Origin: Trinickia soli
Lineage (GTDB): Bacteria; Pseudomonadota; Gammaproteobacteria; Burkholderiales; Burkholderiaceae
Reading direction: 5' to 3'
NCBI RefSeq assembly: GCF_002879855.1
Contig: NZ_PNYB01000024.1
Span: 1 to 64,000, forward strand
DNA length: 64,000 bases
In this document: in pieces, positions 49,159 through 57,975 of the stretch
Numbering within the stretch: position 1 is the stretch's first letter
How the letters are laid out: every line of letters begins with the position of its first letter
Position numbers and translations under genes: made by a program
Notes under the pieces: model-generated
Seen by the model: only the letters and a program-made list of their open reading frames with translations
What the model was told of the DNA's origin: nothing
The model's database searches: none

Positions 49159-50337
49159 CTAGCCCGGCGGCGCCGCGACAAATTCGTGCGCGGCCGCCGA
49201 GCTCACATCCATGAAAAATCGATCCGTTCCCCTCGCGAAGATCACACGGTCGGTGCTGATCTGCCGCACTTCGAGCCCGCCGGGCAATCGCGAACCTTCG
49301 AAATACCGCGCCCCGTCGGAGGTCTCGATGAAACGCGTGCCGCTGCCGTCGTCATAGACGCCCACGATGTCGGGCACCTCGCCGGCGATCGGCGGCGCAG
49401 CCTTCTTGTTCGTGGGCGCAGCCCCTCCTGCATAGGCCACGTGATCGATGACCTGCAACGCGGGCCGCGCGTCTTTCGTGAAATTGGCGACACGCTGCTG
49501 AAGCGACCGGTTGGCCGCGCCGCCGACGAGCAGCGTGCCGTGTCCGCCGTAGGTCACCGATAGCGGCGTATCGCTGAAATAGAGCCGTGCCGACCCGAGC
49601 AACTCGTCGATCACATAGACGTCGCCGATCGTCGTCTGCGGAAACGTCTGCACGATCCGCTGAATCCGATCGCGATCCGATAGCGAGTTGACATAGCCCG
49701 CTACGACGAAGCCGGTGCTCGTTGGCTTCACGCTCAGTTCGGGATAGTCGTGCAGCGCCGCCGCCACCTGTTGCATGCGTTCGGTCGCGCTGGCCTGAAA
49801 CCAGAACGGATCGGTCGCGCCGATCGCAAGGTAGGCCCCCCCGGCCAGCACGAGCACGCCCCAAAGCACGCCCAGGCCGACGACGAAGCGCCGGCTGGCC
49901 ATCCACGCCGCCCAAGGCGCCGCCGCCCAACGCGTGAGCCGGCCCGTCGCAGGTTGCGCTTGCGACGCACCAGCCGATGCGCGCGGCTCCGCCGAAGGCA
50001 CGATGCCGAGCTTCAGTTCGCCGATTTCGACGACGTCGCCGTGCCGCAGCGCGCGTCGCGTCGCGTCGAGCGGGACGCCATTGAGCGTCGCCTCGACATC
50101 GCCGACGTTCTGCACCGACACGGCGATCTGCCCCACCGAAAGCCGCAGTTGCCGCGGTGCGATGTCGCGATCGGGCACGATCACATCGCATTGCGCGGAC
50201 GAGCCCACCCAGTTGTCGCCGAGCTTGAGCGCCAACGTGCGGCCGTATAACGGCCCGCTCAAGAACGACAGACTCCACGGCGCCTTCGTCGAAGCCACCG
50301 CGGCCTGCCTGGATGGAGAGCTCGCCTCGTCGCTCAT
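49159..50337 (-). CDS. sctD: SctD, T3SS outer MS-ring protein with FHA domain
   Basis: A 392-residue protein with a cytoplasmic FHA domain (about residues 20-115; GDNWVGSSAQCDVIVPD), a single membrane helix near 150-172, and periplasmic ring-building/BON repeats (LSVKPTSTGFVVAGYV). SctD connects the inner ring to the secretin and to SctK. The start is one base after the sctC stop. Confidence 0.9.
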   Translation of the reverse strand: MSDEASSPSRQAAVASTKAPWSLSFLSGPLYGRTLALKLGDNWVGSSAQCDVIVPDRDIAPRQLRLSVGQIAVSVQNVGDVEATLNGVPLDATRRALRHGDVVEIGELKLGIVPSAEPRASAGASQAQPATGRLTRWAAAPWAAWMASRRFVVGLGVLWGVLVLAGGAYLAIGATDPFWFQASATERMQQVAAALHDYPELSVKPTSTGFVVAGYVNSLSDRDRIQRIVQTFPQTTIGDVYVIDELLGSARLYFSDTPLSVTYGGHGTLLVGGAANRSLQQRVANFTKDARPALQVIDHVAYAGGAAPTNKKAAPPIAGEVPDIVGVYDDGSGTRFIETSDGARYFEGSRLPGGLEVRQISTDRVIFARGTDRFFMDVSSAAAHEFVAAPPG

Positions 50338-52458
50338 TCAATGCTCCGATCCGTACGTCGACACCGCCGACGAAACGATTTGCGTGGCTGCGCCCGTCCG
50401 CATCCCCGGCTTCGTCTCGGCAGGCACGCCGTCATGCGCGGGCGCATTCGAAGGCAAGACCGAGGACGCAGGCGCAGCCGCCGTAGTCGACGCACTCGCG
50501 CGCACGCCCTCCTTCGCCGGCGCCTTCGGCGCCGCAGCAGGGGTGCCCGAATCGAGCGCGGGCGCCGCGCTCGAAGACGGCGGCCGCGTGCCCGGCGCTG
50601 CACTAGGCGGAACGATCAGCGGCGCACTCGGCTTGTTCGGCATCGCCTCGCCCGAATTGAGCGGCTGCCCCGGAATCAACGATTCGTCGCCCAGAGGCGG
50701 CGCGCTCGGATCGAACGTGCTCGCCGTTTCGACGACACGCGGCGTGAGCAGATAGAACCGGTCGGAGCGCGACCCGTCCTTCGACGTGTACTTGAACAGG
50801 TTACCGATCCATGGAATGTCGGAAATCCATGGAATGCCGGTCTTCTTGGTCGTGAGCGAGTCATTGTTGAAGCCGGCGATCAGCAGGCTCTTGCCTTCGT
50901 CGATCATCGCCTTCGTCACGATGTTGCGCTCGATGACTGCCGGCACCTGTGTCACTGTCAGCGTGCTGCTGAGTTCGCCATCGTCGATATCGATCGACAT
51001 CATCACACCGGGCTTGCCCAGATCGTTGACGATGCGCGGCGTGACCTTGACGCTCGTGCCCGTTGTGATGCCGTACAGCGAGGAGTCCTGATACCCGGCC
51101 ACCTGGACATAGAATTGGGTCAGGTTTTCGAGGATCGCCTCATTGTTGTCGAGCGTCAGAATCAGCGGCTTCGACAGCGTATGTGCCCGCCCCTTGTTCT
51201 CAAGCAGATTGATGCGCGAGAGCAGATAGTTGCGCATCGCGCCGCCGATCGACGCTGTCAGCGCCATGCCCGCCGGTGTCGTCGCGCCGGTTTGGCCGCT
51301 CTCGGAGCCGGAACTGAACTGAAGCGGCGGGTTGGCGCCGTTGCCGAATTGGAAATCGCCGCCCGGCGTATGCAACCGCCAATCGACACCGAACGAGTCG
51401 AGCGCGCTCTCGTCGATGTCGATGATCGTGAGCCCCACTTCAATCAGCCGCGGCCTCGCATCGAGCGCCGAAATCAGCTGCGCATATTGCGCCATGTGCT
51501 CGGGCACGTCGCGCACGATGACCGAATTCGTGCCCGCATCGGCAACGATTTGCGGCAACGCGATCGGCTGACCCGAGCCGCCGAGCGATTCGCCCGACGT
51601 GCCGCCGGCCGTATCCGAGCCACTTGCCGCGCCGATCGAGAGCTTCGGCACGTTCACCGTATCGCCCGACGACAGCTTGACCTGCCGGGTCTGCGTTCCG
51701 AGCCGGGCCCCAAAGCCCGGCAAGCCGCGGTTCTCCTCGTTCTTGCCGAACAGGCGGCCCAGCGTCGTCGCAACGCCCGGAATCGTCACTTCCTTGCCCG
51801 CGCGATTGACCTGAAAATCGGTGGCATACGCGTACCGCAACGGGAACGCACGGATCTCGGCGCGATCGAGCCCGCGGCTCGGGTCGGTGATCGTCGAGAT
51901 CGCCTGCCGCACGAGTTCGACGTAGCGCTGCGGACCCGATACGTAAATCGTATTCTCGCGATCGCTGATGATCAGCGGGAAGCGCTTGTCGGGAATCTGC
52001 ATCGCCTCGAGCGTGCGCGAGAGCTCCCCCGCACTGCCTTTGGGGATCGGGAACACCTGGGTCTGCCCATCCTCGGCGCGGTCGATATAAAGCAGCGACC
52101 CGTCGAAGTAGTACGTGAGCCCGTAGGTGGCGCAGACACTGCGCAACGTCGCGAGCGGCGACCCCGAGAAATGGCCGCTGATCGTGCCGTCGACCTTCGG
52201 GTCGATCACGGCGGTGACACCTTGCGCGGAAGCGAGCTCGCGCACGAAATCCGAAACCTTCTTGCCGTCGGCGACGATCGTATAAGGGCGGTCGCGCCAT
52301 TGCAATTCAGCGGCATGCGAGAAACGAGGCACGCCCAAGAGACCGGCGAGCGAGAATGCGAGCGCGCCAAGGGCGAGCTGCGAAAGACGCACAGCGTCAC
52401 GGGAACGAGCAGCGTGAGCGCGGCGCATGCGACGAGAAGAAGGCATCGGAATGCTCAA
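50338..52458 (-). CDS. sctC: SctC, T3SS outer-membrane secretin
   Basis: A protein of about 706 residues with a signal peptide (cleavage near SHA-AE). N0/N1 and N3 domains precede the secretin core, where VEVGLTIIDIDES-like and VPAVIERNIVTKAMIDEGKSLLIAGF blocks are visible. The last 110 residues form a Pro/Ala/Ser-rich tail not seen in most secretins. A TTG start at 52458 is preferred: GAGG lies five bases upstream and it overlaps the sctS stop as TTGA. The ATG at 52446 is the alternative. Confidence 0.93.
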   Translation of the reverse strand: MSIPMPSSRRMRRAHAARSRDAVRLSQLALGALAFSLAGLLGVPRFSHAAELQWRDRPYTIVADGKKVSDFVRELASAQGVTAVIDPKVDGTISGHFSGSPLATLRSVCATYGLTYYFDGSLLYIDRAEDGQTQVFPIPKGSAGELSRTLEAMQIPDKRFPLIISDRENTIYVSGPQRYVELVRQAISTITDPSRGLDRAEIRAFPLRYAYATDFQVNRAGKEVTIPGVATTLGRLFGKNEENRGLPGFGARLGTQTRQVKLSSGDTVNVPKLSIGAASGSDTAGGTSGESLGGSGQPIALPQIVADAGTNSVIVRDVPEHMAQYAQLISALDARPRLIEVGLTIIDIDESALDSFGVDWRLHTPGGDFQFGNGANPPLQFSSGSESGQTGATTPAGMALTASIGGAMRNYLLSRINLLENKGRAHTLSKPLILTLDNNEAILENLTQFYVQVAGYQDSSLYGITTGTSVKVTPRIVNDLGKPGVMMSIDIDDGELSSTLTVTQVPAVIERNIVTKAMIDEGKSLLIAGFNNDSLTTKKTGIPWISDIPWIGNLFKYTSKDGSRSDRFYLLTPRVVETASTFDPSAPPLGDESLIPGQPLNSGEAMPNKPSAPLIVPPSAAPGTRPPSSSAAPALDSGTPAAAPKAPAKEGVRASASTTAAAPASSVLPSNAPAHDGVPAETKPGMRTGAATQIVSSAVSTYGSEH

Positions 52459-52712
52459 AACAACCTCGCAAAAGACTGCTGACCGAACAACAAAACCGAG
52501 CGACCGATCCAGCCGCCCGTCACGATGATCGTCACCATGACCGCGATCATGCGTGCGGCCAGGCCGATCGTTTGATCCTGCAATTGCGTGACGGCCTGCG
52601 CCAACGCAACGAACAGCGCTGTGCCCGCCGCCACGAGCACGACCGGCAGCGACAGCATCAGCACGAGCAGCAGCGCTTGCCGCGTAATATCCAGAATCGT
52701 TTCCGTAGTCAT
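52455..52712 (-). CDS. sctS: SctS, T3SS export gate protein
   Basis: An 85-residue protein with two membrane helices. The family pattern is clear: LLLVLMLSLPVVLVAAGTAL, then LQDQTIGLAARMIAV. With SctR and SctT it forms the gate. It is separated from sctR and sctT, which lie elsewhere in the locus. Confidence 0.93.
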   Translation of the reverse strand: MTTETILDITRQALLLVLMLSLPVVLVAAGTALFVALAQAVTQLQDQTIGLAARMIAVMVTIIVTGGWIGRSVLLFGQQSFARLF

Positions 52713-52746
52713 CCGATAGCCCTCTGCCTCATGGGGTGGCGGTTCT

Positions 52747-54975
52747 TCACGAACCCATCGCCGGGTTCATCACCCAGCCGATCGTGCGCAACTCGACGTC
52801 TTCTTCGAGTTCCTGATACGAGAGCACCGGCAGGTCCGGCAATGCACCGGCCAGCGTCGTGCGTACATAGCGGCGCGCATTGAGCGAAACGACGACCGCC
52901 GTGCGCACCGAAGTCGCGCGCTTGCGCGGCATGCTCGCGCCCGACGCGCTCTGGTGACCGTCGAAGATGTTTCGCACCTGTTGGCAAACGTCGTCCTTGA
53001 CCTCGCGCGCGAGAGCGAGGATGTTGCCCTGCTTTGTCCGCAGCACGGCCTGTTCGATACGCTCCTGCAGCACGGGCTCGAACATGATGACGTCGAGCTT
53101 GCGGGCATTGCCGACGTGACGATCCGTGATCATCCGGCGCAGATCGACCCGCACCAGCTCGACGAGCGCGACCGTGTCCTCGGGCTCTTTCGGCGCCCAC
53201 GTGATCATGCTTTCGAAGATGATCCGCAGATTGCGAATCGGAATGTCTTCGACGAGCAGCCGCCTGAGCACTTCGGTAATCCGTTGCAGCGGAACGAGCC
53301 TCATCAGCTCGGCGACGAGCTCGGCATAATCGCGGCGCACGAGCCGGATCAGGTGCTGCGCCTCCTGGATACCAATCAGCGCGGCCGCGTGCTTGCGCAC
53401 TTCGCTTTCGACGTGTCGGGCCAGCACATCCTCGCTGCGCAATCCGACCGTGCGTGTCACCCTGGCTTTGCTCGCGCCGAGACCCCAGGCGTTGTTCGTA
53501 GCAACGGGCGCGGCCTCTTTGGCGTCGGATTCCGCGGCGCGCGCATCGAGCGGCAGCCAGACCGGCTGCGAAAAAGGGCCGAACGACTCGCCGGGCGTGC
53601 GCTCGACGTTCTCCTGCAATGGCGTCGCCCCGTCCCACAACAGTTGATCGGGCCGCAATTGCCCTTCCGATGCGAGCACGTCCTGCACGAACACCTGATA
53701 GCTGCCATCGGACATCGCGGCATCGAACGCGACATGCACACGCGGGAAGATCGGGCCGATGTCGGCATCGACGCTCGTCTTCGCCGCGGCCAGCGCTTCT
53801 TGCAGACGCACGAGATTCAGATGCGGAGACAGGTTGCGCGACAACGTCACGGCCAGCGGCGAAGTCACGCCCGACGTATGCGGCCCCACCTCCGTTTCGC
53901 CTTCGTCGGAGATCGGTTCGGCCAGCGTAATGAGCCTGAGCGGCGGCATCGCCTTGCGCCGACGCAGCAGCAACACGCCGCCACCGCCCGTTGCAAGCGC
54001 AAGCAAGCCGAACGACCAGGCAGGAAAGCCGGGGACGCACGCAAAGGCGAGCAAGATGACCGCCGAAATCAGCAGCGCGCGAGGATGGGCCGTCACCTGC
54101 TTGCCGATCTGCTCGCCGAGCTGGCTGTCGTTCGCATCGCGCGTCGCCACGCGGGTGGTCACGACACCGGCAGCAATCGAAACGAGCAGCGACGGAATCT
54201 GCGCCGACATGCCGTCGCCAACCGTCAGGATTGCGTAGCGGTGCAGCGCGTCGGCCACGCTCATATCCTTCATGACCGTGCCGACCGCAATGCCGGCCAG
54301 AATGTTGACGAACGCGATGACCGTCCCGGCGATTGCATCGCCCTTGACGAACTTCATCGCGCCGTCCATCGCGCCGTGAAGCTGCGATTCCTGTTCGAGC
54401 CGCTCGCGCCGACGCTTCGCCTCGTCGGAACTGATGATCCCGGCCCGCAGATCGGCGTCGATGCTCATCTGCTTGCCGGGCATCGCATCGAGCGAAAAAC
54501 GCGCGCCGACTTCGGCCACGCGCTCCGAGCCTTTTGCAATCACGATGAACTGCACGATTGCGATGACCAGAAACACCACACCGCCGACGACAAAATTGTT
54601 GCCGACGACGAGCCGCCCGAATGCGTCGATGATGTGTCCGGCACTGGCGTGGAGCAGGATCAGCTTGCACGAGGCAATGTTCAGCGACAGACGCAACAAC
54701 GTCGTAAACAGCAGCATGGCCGGAAACGACGAAAAGCTCAGCGCCGACGGCAGATAGGTGGACACCGTCAACAATACGACGCTGATGGCCAGATTGAGCG
54801 AAATGAGCGCATCCATCACCGCCGTGGGCAGCGGCAATACAAATAGCGACACGACGATCGCCATGAAGCCGGCCAACGCAAGATCGTAGGGTTTCACGGG
54901 ACGACGCGCGTCGTCGGCGCCGCTTCGGCCCGGCAACCACCCCCTCATTTGCTTCCTAAGCGCCGCCACCGACAT
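52747..54975 (-). CDS. sctV: SctV, T3SS export gate nonamer
   Basis: A 742-residue protein. The N-terminal half has seven to eight membrane helices and the FHIPEP region (GARFSLDAMPGKQMSIDADL, then GAMDGAMKFVKGDAIAG). The cytoplasmic C-terminal half forms the substrate-docking ring, here with a roughly 30-residue Ala-rich insertion near residues 480-510. First gene of the minus-strand run, after GAGGG and the ATG at 54975. The divergent promoter region also serves a luxR-like gene. Confidence 0.96.
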   Translation of the reverse strand: MSVAALRKQMRGWLPGRSGADDARRPVKPYDLALAGFMAIVVSLFVLPLPTAVMDALISLNLAISVVLLTVSTYLPSALSFSSFPAMLLFTTLLRLSLNIASCKLILLHASAGHIIDAFGRLVVGNNFVVGGVVFLVIAIVQFIVIAKGSERVAEVGARFSLDAMPGKQMSIDADLRAGIISSDEAKRRRERLEQESQLHGAMDGAMKFVKGDAIAGTVIAFVNILAGIAVGTVMKDMSVADALHRYAILTVGDGMSAQIPSLLVSIAAGVVTTRVATRDANDSQLGEQIGKQVTAHPRALLISAVILLAFACVPGFPAWSFGLLALATGGGGVLLLRRRKAMPPLRLITLAEPISDEGETEVGPHTSGVTSPLAVTLSRNLSPHLNLVRLQEALAAAKTSVDADIGPIFPRVHVAFDAAMSDGSYQVFVQDVLASEGQLRPDQLLWDGATPLQENVERTPGESFGPFSQPVWLPLDARAAESDAKEAAPVATNNAWGLGASKARVTRTVGLRSEDVLARHVESEVRKHAAALIGIQEAQHLIRLVRRDYAELVAELMRLVPLQRITEVLRRLLVEDIPIRNLRIIFESMITWAPKEPEDTVALVELVRVDLRRMITDRHVGNARKLDVIMFEPVLQERIEQAVLRTKQGNILALAREVKDDVCQQVRNIFDGHQSASGASMPRKRATSVRTAVVVSLNARRYVRTTLAGALPDLPVLSYQELEEDVELRTIGWVMNPAMGS

Positions 54976-55073
54976 GAGAGCCCTCGCTCGAATATTTCCA
55001 ATTCACGCTATGCGAAAACGCAGATCCGCGACGGAAAGTGTAAGAGCGAGGGGTGGTCGTCTCAATCGTGAAT

Positions 55074-55084
55074 TTCGTAGTAAT
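55074..55084. promoter_or_regulatory. TTCGTAGTAAT word between sctV and regulator B
   Basis: TTCGTAGTAAT lies 90 bases upstream of sctV and 138 upstream of the luxR-like gene. The identical 11-mer recurs at 60956. Nearby ACTAC words (55117-55121 and 55176-55180) extend the similarity. A LuxR-type operator is an inference. Confidence 0.45.
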
Positions 55085-55221
55085 TCGCAAATCGACTGCG
55101 AGGTCACCCCGAAACACTACTGAACAGTGCAGTTCCGCGGCCTATACCCCTACGGCTATAGTCGAAAACCATGAAACTACGCTCGAACACGCGTAGCGCC
55201 GCTTACAAGAAGGAGGACTGC

Positions 55222-56097
55222 ATGACGAACCCCGAGGCGCGCAAGCGCCTGCCGAAAGGCAGCAGCGAGCGAGATCCCCGACACGCAATCGACTTTATCG
55301 AGGTGGCCGATTGCCAGCTCGTAGTCAGCAAGAACGTCGGCCGTTCAGGCGACGCGAACGGCGGCGATCGCGCCTCCGAAATCGCGACCGACCTCGCCGC
55401 CGCGCATTCGGCGCATGAGCGCAAGCAGTTGCTGCGCATCGCCCTGCGTACGATCGGCTTCGATTGGTTCTGCTACTGCAGATTGACGCGGCTCGGCGAG
55501 ATGGTCAATCGCGCGCGCTACTTCGACTTGTGCTCGCCGCCGGGCTGGGCGCAGCGCTACGTCGATCAGCGCTACTTCGACGTCGACCCGCGCATGGCCT
55601 TTGCTTGCCGGCACGATTGGCCCCTTGTTTGGGACCACGAGACGCTCGCCGCCGACGGCCCCGTCACCCCCGCATCGAGCGAGCGCATGCAGCGCTTTCT
55701 CGAAGACGCCGACGGCTGCGGCACGCGCAGCGGCATCGCCTTCGGCCTCGTCGATCCCGGCAGCCTCGAGCACAGCGTGATGATCTTCAGCTCCGTCAAC
55801 GCAACGAGCGAATGGATCAACGACCGCGTCGTAGGCCAGGCCTATGCGCTCGGCCTCGGTGTCCACGCGTTCCTGGCGGGGCAAATGGCGTCGATGGCGC
55901 AAACGCCGACGCTCTCCGATCTGCAGCGGCGCATCCTCAACTTCACGGCCAGCGGCCTCAGCGACCGCGAAATCGCGCAGCAACTGAACATGTCGCGCAG
56001 CAACGTCGACTATCACATGCGACAAATCCGCAAGAAGTACGGCGTCCTCAACCGTGTGCAGCTCGCGTACCTCGCGGGCCGCTTGTTCGTCGTCTGA
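55222..56097 (+). CDS. LuxR-family regulator B, beside sctQ
   Basis: A 291-residue protein with the most complete autoinducer-domain signature of the six: GWAQRY (W57 and Y61 of TraR), DVDPRM (D70) and LVWDHE (W85). The helix-turn-helix at the C-terminus has LSDREIAQQLNMSRSNVDYHM and ends QLAYLAGR. The ATG at 55222 follows AAGGAGGA. It lies five bases before sctQ and is probably co-transcribed with sctQ-sctR. No synthase is nearby. Confidence 0.88.
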   Translation: MTNPEARKRLPKGSSERDPRHAIDFIEVADCQLVVSKNVGRSGDANGGDRASEIATDLAAAHSAHERKQLLRIALRTIGFDWFCYCRLTRLGEMVNRARYFDLCSPPGWAQRYVDQRYFDVDPRMAFACRHDWPLVWDHETLAADGPVTPASSERMQRFLEDADGCGTRSGIAFGLVDPGSLEHSVMIFSSVNATSEWINDRVVGQAYALGLGVHAFLAGQMASMAQTPTLSDLQRRILNFTASGLSDREIAQQLNMSRSNVDYHMRQIRKKYGVLNRVQLAYLAGRLFVV

Positions 56098-56102
56098 CGC
56101 TG

Positions 56103-57308
56103 ATGTTCGCTCCTCCCGCGAGCGCCACGCGCGACGCAAGCGTGCCGCGCGAAGCGAATGCGTCGCGAGAGACCGGCGCTGCACGTTCCGCTTCCGCACC
56201 TCAGGCGGCCCAGCCCCTCGCCAGCGCCGCCGGTCTGCCGCGGATCAGTACGCTCGCCGCACACGCGCTCAATCGCGCGTACGCGTGGCCCGCACCGTTC
56301 GCACTGGCATTGGCACGCGGCAACTACGCATTGCGCTGGGACGCCGACGCCGAACTGGCGGCGCCCGGTCACGTCTACACGTTCCGCTTCGGCCCGGCCG
56401 AAGGCTGGTTCGTGCTGGACGCGATCGGCGAACACGAGTTGATCGGCGATGCCGCCAGCGAAACCGTGCCCGTTGAAATTCGCTGTGCGCTGCTTGCCGA
56501 TGCGCTTGCCCCAATCATCGACCAGCTCGAAGCGAAAACGCGCCAGCGCATCGAACTCGGCGTCGCACACTCCGGCGCCCACGTGCACAAGAGCGAGTTC
56601 ATCAACGAGCGCGACCTGTTGCGCTTTTCCGTGACGAAGGCCGGCAGCGCATGGCGCTGTCATGGCGCATTGCGTTTTGCGGAAGAGCGCTTCCTGGGCC
56701 TTGCCTGCCCCACAGAGCCGCCGCCGCCCAAGGTGGAAGCATCCGATTTCGACACGTTACCGATAGCGCTGCACTTCGAGGTCGGTTCGACGATGCTTAG
56801 CGTTGGCGAACTTCGTTCGATCGCACCGGGCGACATCATCGGCATCGAACGCTGGCAATCGTTCGGTCAGGCGCTTCGCTGCATCGCGACGACGCGAGAC
56901 GGGCGCCTGACCGTGATGGCGAAAGCGGTGGGTACGCGCATCGTCATCGACCAAATCGAGGAGAATCCCGTGACGTCCAATCCGCGCTCCGATGCGTCGG
57001 CGCCGAACTCACCGACATCGACCGCGAGCGCTCAAACGGCGGCCGGCGAGGCGTCCGCCGAGCCGAAGCTCGCGCAGCTCGACGCGCTCGAAGTACGGGT
57101 GTCGTTCGAGCTCGACGAACGATCGATGCCGCTCGCCGAGTTGAAGGCGCTCAAGAGCGGTTACGTGATCGAACTCGAGCAGCCGCTCAATCAGAGCACC
57201 GTGCATATCCGCGCGAACGGCGCACTCGTCGGGCAAGGGCATCTGATCGCCGTCGGCAATAAGCTCGGCGTCCGCGTCTCGCGTTTTTCGGAGAACGGCG
57301 ATGAGTAG
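56103..57308 (+). CDS. sctQ: SctQ, cytoplasmic ring protein
   Basis: A 401-residue protein whose N-terminal two-thirds are divergent and whose C-terminal 80 residues form a SpoA/FliN-like domain: LDALEVRVSFELDERSMPL then LKSGYVIELEQPLNQ and a final RV strand. It makes the pods below the export gate. A second SpoA domain lies near residues 205-280 (IALHFEVGSTMLSVGELRSI). Separated from regulator B by five bases, and its stop overlaps sctR by eight. Confidence 0.88.
   Translation: MFAPPASATRDASVPREANASRETGAARSASAPQAAQPLASAAGLPRISTLAAHALNRAYAWPAPFALALARGNYALRWDADAELAAPGHVYTFRFGPAEGWFVLDAIGEHELIGDAASETVPVEIRCALLADALAPIIDQLEAKTRQRIELGVAHSGAHVHKSEFINERDLLRFSVTKAGSAWRCHGALRFAEERFLGLACPTEPPPPKVEASDFDTLPIALHFEVGSTMLSVGELRSIAPGDIIGIERWQSFGQALRCIATTRDGRLTVMAKAVGTRIVIDQIEENPVTSNPRSDASAPNSPTSTASAQTAAGEASAEPKLAQLDALEVRVSFELDERSMPLAELKALKSGYVIELEQPLNQSTVHIRANGALVGQGHLIAVGNKLGVRVSRFSENGDE
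56970..57308 (+). CDS. probable internal product SctQ-C (112 aa)
   Basis: Within sctQ an in-frame GTG at 56970 is preceded by GAGGAG with a six-base spacer. It would yield just the C-terminal SpoA domain. YscQ and SpaO are known to use such internal starts, and the short form is part of the ring, so this start is plausible here. Confidence 0.5.
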   Translation: MTSNPRSDASAPNSPTSTASAQTAAGEASAEPKLAQLDALEVRVSFELDERSMPLAELKALKSGYVIELEQPLNQSTVHIRANGALVGQGHLIAVGNKLGVRVSRFSENGDE

Positions 57309-57960
57309 CATGCCGAGTCCCGTAACAGCCATCTTTCTGATCGTGGCGCTCGGCACGCTGCCGTTCGCCACGTTGATGGTCACGAGCTACACGAAGCTCG
57401 TCGTCGTGCTGGGCCTCTTGCGCACGGCGCTCGGCGTGCAGCAAGTGCCGCCGAACATCGTGCTGAACGGCATCGCCCTGATCCTGACGATCTACATCAT
57501 GGCGCCCGTGGGCGGCAGCATCCTCGACAAGATGCAAGAGGATCACGTTTCGATTGGCAGTTCCCTGAGCGTCGACGACGTCGTCGCGATCGGGCAGGCG
57601 ATCTCACCGCCGCTCAAGAAATTCCTCGAGCAACATACGGTGCCCGGCGAACGCAACTTTTTCATGCGCTCGGCCACGGCGATCTGGCCGGCCGAACGCG
57701 TCCAAACGCTGAAGGCGGACGACCTCATGGTGCTCGTGCCGAGCTTCATGCTTTCCGAACTGACGCGTGCGTTTCAGATCGGTTTCGTGATTTACGTCGT
57801 CTTCGTCGTGACCGACCTCATCGTGGCGAACGTTCTGCTTGCCCTGGGCATGCAGATGATTTCGCCGACGACGATCTCGATCCCGTTCAAGCTGCTGCTG
57901 TTCGTCATGCTCGACGGCTGGTCGCTGCTCGTGCATGGGCTCGTGCTGTCATACCGCTAG
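57301..57960 (+). CDS. sctR: SctR, T3SS export gate protein
   Basis: A 219-residue protein with four membrane helices. Typical blocks: TSYTKLVVVLGLLRTALGVQQVPPN, then DLMVLVPSFMLSELTRAFQIGF. It overlaps the sctQ stop by eight bases. It forms the gate with SctS and SctT. Confidence 0.95.
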   Translation: MSSMPSPVTAIFLIVALGTLPFATLMVTSYTKLVVVLGLLRTALGVQQVPPNIVLNGIALILTIYIMAPVGGSILDKMQEDHVSIGSSLSVDDVVAIGQAISPPLKKFLEQHTVPGERNFFMRSATAIWPAERVQTLKADDLMVLVPSFMLSELTRAFQIGFVIYVVFVVTDLIVANVLLALGMQMISPTTISIPFKLLLFVMLDGWSLLVHGLVLSYR

Positions 57961-57975
57961 TCGGGAGGAAGAGCG

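Noticed and set aside
50341-52482. 713-codon plus-strand frame opposite sctC
   Set aside because: Arg-rich shadow of the secretin gene with no signal or domain; sctC has full family support.
52954-54846. 630-codon plus-strand frame opposite sctV
   Set aside because: Shadow frame rich in Arg, His and Gln; sctV fits its family over the entire length.
42336-54975. flagellar export genes instead of a T3SS
   Set aside because: A secretin, a YscJ-type lipoprotein with a C-terminal helix and SctK/SctI-type genes are present, and no flagellar hook or rod genes are seen.
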